Of a stretch of 6,653 nucleotides of DNA, positions 1 through 5,444 are shown in pieces. The position numbers were made by a program, and so were the translations under genes. Location of the stretch: NCBI GenBank assembly GCA_903932805.1, contig CAIZHO010000418.1, positions 1-6,653 on the forward strand, written 5' to 3'. The notes below the pieces were generated by a model. The model worked only from the letters and a program-made list of their open reading frames with translations, did not search any database and was not told the DNA's origin. Position 1 is the first letter of the stretch. The number at the start of each line of letters is the position of its first letter. The stretch comes from an uncultured Roseiflexaceae bacterium (GTDB lineage: Bacteria; Chloroflexota; Chloroflexia; Chloroflexales; Roseiflexaceae).

Positions 1-1
1 C

Positions 2-1273
2 GGCATTGCATACATCGATTTCGGTTTTGACTTGCTCCAAATCCCTGCTCGACTGCTGTCGTACGTACCGTTGTTTGTGCGCGCACTGACTTCGGTCGGC
101 GCGGGTGCATACGATATGAGCAAACAGTCACAACGGATAGGCACGTATACCGGCGGTATTGGAGTGTCATCGTCAATCGGAACCCATCGCATCACCCACC
201 AACCATATGCCAATCTGTTTGTGCGGGGCAAAGCGACACTGCAAAATGTACCGATGTTGCTCGAACTCATGCGTGACATCATCGTTTCGCCACATTTGCA
301 CAACAAAGAACGCATCATGCAGATGGTGCGTGAGGATAAGGCAGGCCGCGAATCCGGCATCCTTCCATCCGGTCACAGTTATGTAAACACTCGGCTTCGT
401 GCTCCATACAGCAGCAATCACACCTACGCCGAACTTACGGGTGGCGCGACGTATGTTGCATTCATACGTCATCTCGCACAACGTGGTGACGATGCATGGA
501 ACGACATCCACACGCACTTTACAGAGATTAAACAGCTGTTGTTTCACCACGAGGCAATGCGCATCCACATCACGGCAAATCCAGAGCATGGCAGCACCAT
601 TATGAGTCATATCGATGCGGTGATGACCAGCATTCCGCATGGGATACGCCGACCCAGTGACTGGAGTGTTGCCAAATACGCACACAGCGAAGCGCTCCAA
701 GTGCCTGCACAAGTCAACTACGTGGGCGTCGGTGGTGCATTATCGACCATCGGGTATACCTGTGACGGGGCAGACATCGTAGTCAATCGCCACCTCAGTC
801 GAACCTTTTTGCACGAAGCAATTCGTGAAAAAGGCGGTGCATATGGCGCATTCAGTGTGCTCGATATCCGTACAGGCTTGCTCACGATGTTGTCATACCG
901 TGATCCAAATCTCCAAAAAACGCTAGATACATACCGAGCTGCAGGTGCATGGTTGCAAACGGTGCAGTTGGATGACGATGCACTGCTACAGGCAATTATT
1001 GGGGCAGCGGGCGATTTCGATGGCCACCAATTACCCGACGCGCGCGGATTCGGTGCCATGTCTCGATTGCTCTCGGGTGACGATGACGCATATCGTCAGC
1101 AGGTTCGCCAACAGGCACTCGCAGTTGGTAATCATCATTTTGCGCGCTATGGCGCTGCGCTCGAAGCCATGAGCACCCACTGGCGCACGGTCGTCCTGGG
1201 TGGTGACGCGGCGCTCCAACAGCAACAAACCACGACCCCTGGATTTTTTGAACACATTACGACCATGCTATAA
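2..1273 (+). CDS. M16C zinc metallopeptidase, presequence protease (PreP/Cym1)-like, C-terminal part
   Basis: The reading frame is open from the first bases of the window, so this is the last 423 residues of a longer protein; family members are about 950-1000 residues. The first visible residues (GIAYIDFGFDL...YVPLF.RAL) already read as the C-terminal half of PreP/Cym1-type peptidases, so the TTG at 32 is an internal codon and not a start. The stretch REKGGAYGAF (Arg at 824-826, Tyr at 842-844) carries the Arg and Tyr, six residues apart, that the C-terminal half of M16 enzymes adds to the active site. SYRDPNLQKTLD and QLDDDAL..AIIG..GD.D..QLPDA are further family signatures. The zinc-binding HxxEH motif belongs to the missing N-terminal half and cannot be checked. 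The family degrades short unstructured peptides inside a closed two-half chamber; the bacterial role here is not shown. murA follows after 12 bases, suggesting co-transcription. Confidence 0.9.
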   Translation, partial: GIAYIDFGFDLLQIPARLLSYVPLFVRALTSVGAGAYDMSKQSQRIGTYTGGIGVSSSIGTHRITHQPYANLFVRGKATLQNVPMLLELMRDIIVSPHLHNKERIMQMVREDKAGRESGILPSGHSYVNTRLRAPYSSNHTYAELTGGATYVAFIRHLAQRGDDAWNDIHTHFTEIKQLLFHHEAMRIHITANPEHGSTIMSHIDAVMTSIPHGIRRPSDWSVAKYAHSEALQVPAQVNYVGVGGALSTIGYTCDGADIVVNRHLSRTFLHEAIREKGGAYGAFSVLDIRTGLLTMLSYRDPNLQKTLDTYRAAGAWLQTVQLDDDALLQAIIGAAGDFDGHQLPDARGFGAMSRLLSGDDDAYRQQVRQQALAVGNHHFARYGAALEAMSTHWRTVVLGGDAALQQQQTTTPGFFEHITTML

Positions 1274-1275
1274 GC

Positions 1276-1280
1276 AGGAG
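1276..1280 (+). promoter_or_regulatory. Ribosome binding site of murA
   Basis: AGGAG lies 5 bases before the ATG at 1286 and directly after the stop of the peptidase gene. It fixes the murA start and supports translation from a shared message. Confidence 0.8.
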
Positions 1281-1285
1281 TATTC

Positions 1286-2575
1286 ATGGATCGCTTTATT
1301 ATCGAAGGCGGGCATCGCCTCAGTGGCACGATACGACCAGCCGGGAACAAAAATGCAGCGTTACCGTTACTTGCGGCCACGCTCCTTACCAGCGAGCCGG
1401 TTATTCTCCAAAACATGCCTGAAATCGGTGATGTCGTCACCAAACGAGCGCTGTTGGCAGGACTAGGCGTGCACATCACCCCGGCGGGCGATCATGCCTG
1501 GCGTTTTCATACCCCTGAGCTCCAAGCAACCGAGCCCGATGCTGCGCTCGCACGGCGCATCCGGACGTCCATCCTGCTTGCGGGACCCCTGCTTGCCCGG
1601 CGTGGGCATGTTCGACTGCCGCGTCCGGGCGGCGATGCGATCGGGCGGCGGCGCCTCGATACACACTTTCAAGCGTTGCGTGCGCTCGGAGCACAGATCG
1701 AAGTAACGCCGACCGAATATATCCTCACATGCCACCATCTGCATGGTACTGATATTTTTCTCGACGAAATGAGCGTGACGGGCACAGAACAGGCAATATT
1801 GGCTGCAGTCCTGGCAGAAGGCACGACTACCATTGCGAACGCTGCATCTGAGCCGCATATCCAAGATCTGTGCAACTGCCTCAATGCGATGGGCGCAACA
1901 ATCACCGGCATTGGCACAAACATGCTGCACATCGACGGCGTCACATCGCTCCACGGGACCACCTACGAAATCGGCCCCGATTACATGGAAGTCGGATCGT
2001 TCATCGGTTTGGCTGCCGTCACCGGCAGCGAGATTCGCATCGCCGGTGCGCGACCACGTGAGCACCGGATGACCCGATTGACCATGGCACGATTGGGGGT
2101 ACATTTCCGCGAAGAGGGTGATGATATTATCGTCCCTGGGGACCAAGAGTTACGCGTTCAAGAAGACACGCACAACGCGATTCCCAAGATAGAATCCATG
2201 CCATGGCCTGGGTTCCCTGCGGATTTGATTTCTATTGCTGTCGTGGTTGCGACCCAAGCAACAGGTACCGTACTCATTCACGAAAAACTGTTTGAAAGTC
2301 GACTTTTTTTTGTTGACCGGCTGATTGGTATGGGAGCACGGATTGTGCTCTGTGACCCGCATCGTGCCGTCGTCGTGGGTGCATCAAAACTCTTTGGCGA
2401 GCCCGAAGGGTTGCCAAGCCCCGATATCCGCGCAGGAATGGCGTTATTAATTGCATCACTCTGTGCACGTGGCAAAAGTGTCATATTCAACATCGCCCAG
2501 ATCGACCGCGGCTACGAGTCCATCGATCACCGGCTACAGTCTTTGGGAGCACGGATTGAACGCGCACGTAGCTAA
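1286..2575 (+). CDS. murA: UDP-N-acetylglucosamine 1-carboxyvinyltransferase MurA, Asp-type
   Basis: MurA transfers enolpyruvate from phosphoenolpyruvate to UDP-GlcNAc, the first committed, cytoplasmic step of peptidoglycan synthesis. The 429-residue product (E. coli 419) is full length. Visible signatures: NKNAALP with Lys22 and Asn23, the loop [12 protein letters not shown] (residues 114-125) with Arg122 equivalent to E. coli Arg120, PGFPADL with Asp313 equivalent to catalytic Asp305, and IDRGYESI with Arg408 equivalent to Arg397. The loop residue that is Cys115 in E. coli is Asp117 here (codon 1634-1636). Mycobacterial and chlamydial MurA carry the same substitution, which leaves the enzyme active but removes the thiol that fosfomycin alkylates. 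The start is fixed by AGGAG 5 bases upstream. Its last 20 bases overlap the next gene. An 8-T run at 2304-2311 encodes Phe-Phe in frame. A second murA elsewhere in the genome cannot be excluded. Confidence 0.95.
   Translation: MDRFIIEGGHRLSGTIRPAGNKNAALPLLAATLLTSEPVILQNMPEIGDVVTKRALLAGLGVHITPAGDHAWRFHTPELQATEPDAALARRIRTSILLAGPLLARRGHVRLPRPGGDAIGRRRLDTHFQALRALGAQIEVTPTEYILTCHHLHGTDIFLDEMSVTGTEQAILAAVLAEGTTTIANAASEPHIQDLCNCLNAMGATITGIGTNMLHIDGVTSLHGTTYEIGPDYMEVGSFIGLAAVTGSEIRIAGARPREHRMTRLTMARLGVHFREEGDDIIVPGDQELRVQEDTHNAIPKIESMPWPGFPADLISIAVVVATQATGTVLIHEKLFESRLFFVDRLIGMGARIVLCDPHRAVVVGASKLFGEPEGLPSPDIRAGMALLIASLCARGKSVIFNIAQIDRGYESIDHRLQSLGARIERARS
2545..2549 (+). promoter_or_regulatory. Ribosome binding site inside murA, for the TTG-started membrane protein
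   Basis: GGGAG lies inside the murA coding sequence, 6 bases before a TTG at 2556 that is in frame with the downstream gene. No ATG or GTG is better placed. The ATG at 2451 would force a 125-base overlap with murA and add a non-hydrophobic leader. Confidence 0.6.
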
Positions 2576-2828
2576 ATACGGAACGATAGTAGGCAGTACT
2601 CTGTGCGCCATTCTGGCGAGCAGAGTATGTATCCTGCTATTTGCTGCCCGACCCGACAACCCAGGTATTGAACTACTGTTGTCTGTGTCCGATGTATTGC
2701 GTATGCCATTTGCATGGATAGACACACTGCAGCCTGTGTACGGCGCTCGGTTCGAACGTGGCACGGTGCTGGAGTGTGTCATGGTGCTTGCGGTGCTCGT
2801 GTGGGTACGCCGGTCGCGTCGTGATTAG
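2556..2828 (+). CDS. Small two-helix membrane protein, YggT-like (single unit)
   Basis: The 90-residue product has a hydrophobic helix at about residues 9-31, a middle part [20 protein letters not shown] (about 32-51), a second hydrophobic helix at about 68-84, and a basic tail (RRSRRD). Arg-Pro-Asp-Asn-Pro, then a helix, then a Pro-Phe pair resembles one repeat of YggT-family membrane proteins, but I cannot confirm the family. The start is TTG at 2556 with GGGAG 6 bases upstream, giving a 20-base overlap with the end of murA and likely translational coupling. An in-frame ATG at 2451 is possible but less convincing. The gene ends tail to tail with hisIE, sharing 4 bases. Its position suggests co-expression with murA; an envelope role is inference only. 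It also contains the hairpin at 2597-2627. Confidence 0.65.
   Translation: MNAHVAKYGTIVGSTLCAILASRVCILLFAARPDNPGIELLLSVSDVLRMPFAWIDTLQPVYGARFERGTVLECVMVLAVLVWVRRSRRD
2597..2627 (+). other. Imperfect 13-bp hairpin just after murA
   Basis: TACTCTGTGCGCC and GGCGAGCAGAGTA can pair around the 5-base loop ATTCT, with one G-U pair and one G-A mismatch. It starts 21 bases after the murA stop, inside the small membrane protein gene. No T-run follows, so it is not a typical intrinsic terminator; it could affect read-through or mRNA stability, or be incidental. Confidence 0.4.
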
Positions 2829-3439
2829 GCGTCTTTGTGTCGCCCGGCGAGTTCTGCCATGATCATGTTGAGGCTGACGCCTTGATTGGCCAATAACACA
2901 AGTGCATGATAAAAGAAATCAGCAGTCTCCCACATCAACTCTGGTGTGGAATTATTTTTAGCGGCAATAATCATCTCTGCCGCTTCTTCACCGATTTTTT
3001 TGCCGATACGATCAACACCCCCATTGAACAATTTGGTGGTATATGATCCCTCGGGCATCAGTTCCTTGCGGCTAACCACAAGATCTGAGAGCCGACCAAG
3101 CATGGACAACGCGGGGATGCGTTCGGCGTTTTCGCTGCCATCGATATTCCATGCAAAACACGACACGGATCCGGTGTGACAGGTTGGCCCAGCAGGCACA
3201 GCCAAAACCAGTAGTGCATCGCCATCGCAGTCGAGGCGCATCTGCTGCAGCGCTAATGTATGGCCTGAGGTTTCACCTTTGACCCAGAGTTGTTGCCGAC
3301 TGCGGCTATAAAATGTCACCAGCTGTGTAGCAATCGTCGCAGCGACTGCTGCTGCGTTCATGTACCCCAACATCAGAACTTCGCCGGTATTGGCATGTTG
3401 GACAATTGCAGGAATCAGGCCGTTCGCGTCGTACTTCAT
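2825..3439 (-). CDS. hisIE: Bifunctional phosphoribosyl-AMP cyclohydrolase / phosphoribosyl-ATP pyrophosphatase HisIE
   Basis: This cytoplasmic enzyme does steps 2 and 3 of histidine synthesis: the C-terminal HisE part hydrolyses PR-ATP to PR-AMP, and the N-terminal HisI part opens the adenine ring of PR-AMP. With the start at 3439 it is 204 residues (E. coli 203). The HisI part (about 1-110) has VTFYSRSRQ.LW.KGETSG, the metal motif DCDGDA (Asp70, Cys71, Asp72, Asp74), CHTG (Cys87) and SCF (Cys94); the three cysteines are the expected zinc ligands. The HisE part (about 115-200) has KIGEEAAEMIIAAK and ETADFFYHALVLLA, with the acidic metal-binding residues Glu151, Glu152, Glu155, Glu171 and Asp174. 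An ATG at 3478 would add 13 unconserved residues, so I prefer 3439, which has GGGGG 4 bases upstream. It lies 44 bases after purH on the same strand and probably shares its message. Confidence 0.95.
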   Translation of the reverse strand: MKYDANGLIPAIVQHANTGEVLMLGYMNAAAVAATIATQLVTFYSRSRQQLWVKGETSGHTLALQQMRLDCDGDALLVLAVPAGPTCHTGSVSCFAWNIDGSENAERIPALSMLGRLSDLVVSRKELMPEGSYTTKLFNGGVDRIGKKIGEEAAEMIIAAKNNSTPELMWETADFFYHALVLLANQGVSLNMIMAELAGRHKDA

Positions 3440-3461
3440 ACAGCCCCCAACTTCTCTGCTA

Positions 3462-3477
3462 TGTGTCAGATGACACA
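3462..3477 (-). repeat. Perfect 7-bp inverted repeat between purH and hisIE
   Basis: TGTGTCA and TGACACA flank a 2-base centre, 6 bases beyond the purH stop in the 44-base gap before hisIE. The 2-base centre is tight for an RNA loop (the innermost pair would open), so it may act as a weak intercistronic hairpin or as a dyad for a dimeric DNA-binding protein. No T-run follows on the minus strand. Confidence 0.45.
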
Positions 3478-3483
3478 AATGAA

Positions 3484-5004
3484 CTAGTGACGGAAGTGGC
3501 GGCGGCCCGTGCAGATCATCGCGATACCCAATCGGTTTGCTGCTGCAATAACATCTGCATCACGGACAGAACCACCGGGTTGCACAATCGCAGTAACGCC
3601 TGCGTGGGCTGCAGTCTCAATACCATCAGGGAATGGAAAAAACGCATCACTTGCGAGTACTGATCCCACCAACGAAAGCCCTGCACGGGCAGCCTTCTCA
3701 ACAGCAACCCTGGCACTGTCTACACGACTCATTTGCCCTGCACCGACGCCCAACGTGCGGTCGGCTGCCGTGTACACAATTGCGTTCGATTTGACGTGTT
3801 TGGCGACACGCCAGGCAAACTGCAAGGCCTGTAGTTCTGTGGGACTCGGGGTACGTTCCGTCACACACTCCCATACTTCACCACGTGGGAGCTCACGATC
3901 CGGTTGCTGCACCAGAAACCCACCGGGGATGGAATGAACAACGAGGTGCTGGTCTGCGGATATTCCAGCCGTAGATCGCACCAGGCGCCGTTGTTTTTTT
4001 TGCATCAGCAATGTCAAGGCATCAGGAGCAAAATCCGGCGCGATGATGATTTCCGAGAAAATCTCATCGATTGCCTGCGCAAGTGCATAATCAACCAACG
4101 CGTTCAATGCAATAACCCCACCAAACGGGGCTTCACGGTCTGTCGCAAATGCCTTGTGCCATGCCTCTACCCCAGTCGCCGCAACCGCTACCCCACAGGG
4201 ATTGGTGTGTTTCACGATCGCCAGCGCGACCCCTTCGCGCGGGTCAAATTCTTCGATGAGTTCTTGGACAGCACAAATATCGAGAATGTTGATGTACGAC
4301 AACTCTTTGCCGTGTAAGACGCGAAATCGATCATCAAACGAACCGTACAGCGCCCCGAGCTGATGCGGATTTTCACCGTAACGCAGTGTCCGAGTCTTGG
4401 GTGCAGAGGCAACCAGAACCGGTGGGAAGACTTCGCCGCGGCTCAGGTATGCTGCAATTGCCGCATCATACTGCGCAGTATGCGCATATGCACGTGCAGC
4501 CAGTTCACGGCGTAGCTCGTGACTGACCACCCCGCTAGAAATTGCTGCCAGTACTGCTTCGTAATCTTCAGGGGAGACAACAGGCACAACATCTGCGTGG
4601 TTTTTGGCACTCGCTCGAATCATCGCAGGGCCACCGATATCAATCTGCTCAATTGCTTCTTCGTCAGTCACCCCGGGCTTCGCAATCGTGGTTGCAAAGG
4701 GATAGAGATTGACCACCACGATATCTATCGGGACGATTCCCAACTCGGCCAGCGTCTGCATGTGGGTCACCCGGTCACGTCGAGCAAGAATTGCTCCATG
4801 AACCGAGGGATGCAAGGTTTTCACACGACCATCGAGAATCTCGGGGAAATTCGTTAGCTCGCTGACGCTCTGCACCGGGACGCCTGCGGCAACGAGCGTT
4901 GCCTTGGTATTCCCAGTAGAAAAAAGCTCTACGCCAAGAGCAACAAGCCCTTTTCCAAGTTCGACGATACCGCGTTTGTCAGATACACTGAGCAATGCAC
5001 GCAT
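3484..5004 (-). CDS. purH: Bifunctional AICAR transformylase / IMP cyclohydrolase PurH
   Basis: PurH does the last two steps of IMP synthesis in the cytoplasm: formylation of AICAR with 10-formyl-THF, then ring closure. The 506-residue product (E. coli 529) is complete. The N-terminal cyclohydrolase (about 1-190) begins RALLSVSDK and has GRVKTLHPSVHG (Lys62), VVNLYPF and DIGGPAMIRASAKNH. The transformylase part has RYGENPHQ (208-215), IVKHTNPCG with the catalytic pair Lys265-His266, FGGVIALN, HVKSNAIVY (Asn407), ASDAFFPFPDG and the terminal TGRRHFRH. The usual LSYNN element reads LSYIN (235-239), followed by a less usual DICAV. The frame is open 41 codons further upstream, but that part overlaps the HTH gene; the ATG at 5004 has AAGGA 6 bases before it and matches the family start. 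It shares one base with the HTH stop (TAATG), implying translational coupling. A run of eight A at 4001-3994 encodes part of MQKKQ. Confidence 0.97.
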   Translation of the reverse strand: MRALLSVSDKRGIVELGKGLVALGVELFSTGNTKATLVAAGVPVQSVSELTNFPEILDGRVKTLHPSVHGAILARRDRVTHMQTLAELGIVPIDIVVVNLYPFATTIAKPGVTDEEAIEQIDIGGPAMIRASAKNHADVVPVVSPEDYEAVLAAISSGVVSHELRRELAARAYAHTAQYDAAIAAYLSRGEVFPPVLVASAPKTRTLRYGENPHQLGALYGSFDDRFRVLHGKELSYINILDICAVQELIEEFDPREGVALAIVKHTNPCGVAVAATGVEAWHKAFATDREAPFGGVIALNALVDYALAQAIDEIFSEIIIAPDFAPDALTLLMQKKQRRLVRSTAGISADQHLVVHSIPGGFLVQQPDRELPRGEVWECVTERTPSPTELQALQFAWRVAKHVKSNAIVYTAADRTLGVGAGQMSRVDSARVAVEKAARAGLSLVGSVLASDAFFPFPDGIETAAHAGVTAIVQPGGSVRDADVIAAANRLGIAMICTGRRHFRH

Positions 5005-5312
5005 TATGATTCCTTTGCGGTCCGGCGTTTGCGACGCGCTGGGAGTGTCGATTGCGCTTTTGGAGGTCGCCCGGTACGTATCATCCGGAGCGCCGTAACC
5101 AGTGCTTCGAGTGACTTGTCTGCCCACCCATAAATCGTCGGCCGACTTTTGTTGAGTCCCGTTGCAATTTGCGTCACATTCGTACGGTATTCTGGATCAA
5201 AAGTCGCCAAGTGAACGCGTGCTGTAGCGACTATCTGCATGATTTCTTCGGGTGAAAGGTTCAACTCTTCGATGAGCTTCTTCGCTCGACGATTCTGTTC
5301 GACGTTTTGCAT
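5004..5312 (-). CDS. Small helix-turn-helix DNA-binding protein, first gene of the purH operon
   Basis: I do not recognise a named family. The 102-residue protein has a charged N-terminal helical region (about 1-37, QNRRAKKLIEELNLSPEEIMQIV), a likely helix-turn-helix (about 43-65, TNVTQIATGLNKSRPTIYGWADK), then a helix SLEALVTALRMI and a basic tail with GRPPK (81-85, AT-hook-like) and RRKRR (93-97). It has no membrane segment, ligand-binding domain or catalytic motif, so it is probably a small transcription factor or nucleoid-type protein. The HTH resembles the DNA-binding part of some transposases, but there is no nuclease and no terminal repeat. I choose the ATG at 5312, with GGAG 6 bases upstream; the ATG at 5324 would add MESS but overlaps that site and has no well-spaced one of its own. 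Its stop overlaps the purH start by one base, and the promoter region holds a 12-bp palindrome. A role in controlling this operon is inference. Confidence 0.75.
   Translation of the reverse strand: MQNVEQNRRAKKLIEELNLSPEEIMQIVATARVHLATFDPEYRTNVTQIATGLNKSRPTIYGWADKSLEALVTALRMIRTGRPPKAQSTLPARRKRRTAKES
5011..5015 (-). promoter_or_regulatory. Ribosome binding site of purH inside the HTH gene
   Basis: On the minus strand AAGGA precedes the purH ATG by 6 bases and lies in the last codons of the HTH gene. It decides the purH start at 5004 against the longer open frame. Confidence 0.75.
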
Positions 5313-5318
5313 AGAGGA

Positions 5319-5322
5319 CTCC
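5319..5322 (-). promoter_or_regulatory. Ribosome binding site selecting the second ATG of the HTH gene
   Basis: GGAG lies 6 bases before the ATG at 5312 and overlaps the alternative ATG at 5324. The alternative has only a poorly spaced AGGG next to it. Confidence 0.55.
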
Positions 5323-5359
5323 ATACCCTGTCACGAATGGAATGACCGACGTACCGGTT

Positions 5360-5371
5360 TATTGTACAATA
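5360..5371. promoter_or_regulatory. Perfect 12-bp palindrome, candidate operator
   Basis: TATTGTACAATA is a perfect palindrome in the 132-base region between the divergent HTH and kinase genes. It contains the candidate -10 element of the minus-strand operon. Its half-site ATTGTA recurs at 5395-5400. A dimeric regulator bound here would block the minus promoter and could affect the plus gene. Binding by the adjacent HTH protein is a guess. Confidence 0.4.
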
Positions 5372-5390
5372 TGGACATTTAGATACGCAA
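5361..5390 (-). promoter_or_regulatory. Candidate sigma-70-type promoter for the HTH-purH-hisIE operon
   Basis: Reading the minus strand, TTGCGT (5390-5385) and TACAAT (5366-5361) are separated by 18 bases. TACAAT differs from the -10 consensus at one base; the -35 match is weaker (4 of 6). Transcription would start near 5354, giving a leader of about 42 bases before the ATG at 5312, too short for a purine riboswitch. I found no equally good promoter for the divergent kinase gene. Confidence 0.4.
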
Positions 5391-5432
5391 ATAGATTGTA
5401 AATTGTTATCAGGATTGGCTCCCATTTGGTCA

Positions 5433-5438
5433 AGGGGA
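5433..5438 (+). promoter_or_regulatory. Ribosome binding site of the sensor kinase
   Basis: AGGGGA lies 6 bases before the ATG at 5445 and supports that start. Confidence 0.7.
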
Positions 5439-5444
5439 AATATC

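Noticed and set aside
173..712. Open frame of 179 codons antisense to the M16 peptidase gene
   Set aside because: It is a shadow of a well-supported coding frame, with no recognisable motif.
1463..2146. Long open frame (227 codons) antisense to murA
   Set aside because: It lies fully inside murA, has a cysteine/histidine-rich composition typical of a reverse-strand shadow, and shows no domain or suitable start context.
3440..3478. N-terminal extension of HisIE by 13 codons
   Set aside because: The extra residues are not like the family, and the start would sit in the inverted repeat.
5005..5127. N-terminal extension of PurH by 41 codons
   Set aside because: It would overlap the HTH gene in another frame, is low-complexity (Ser/Thr-rich), and precedes the conserved family start RALLSVSDK, which has its own ribosome site.
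5004..5312. Transposase or IS remnant for the small HTH protein
   Set aside because: There are no terminal inverted repeats, target duplications or nuclease motif. The gene is intact and tightly coupled to purH.
5313..5444. Purine riboswitch or other leader RNA upstream of the purH operon
   Set aside because: The likely leader is only about 42 bases, and I see no conserved riboswitch core or attenuator hairpin with a T-run.
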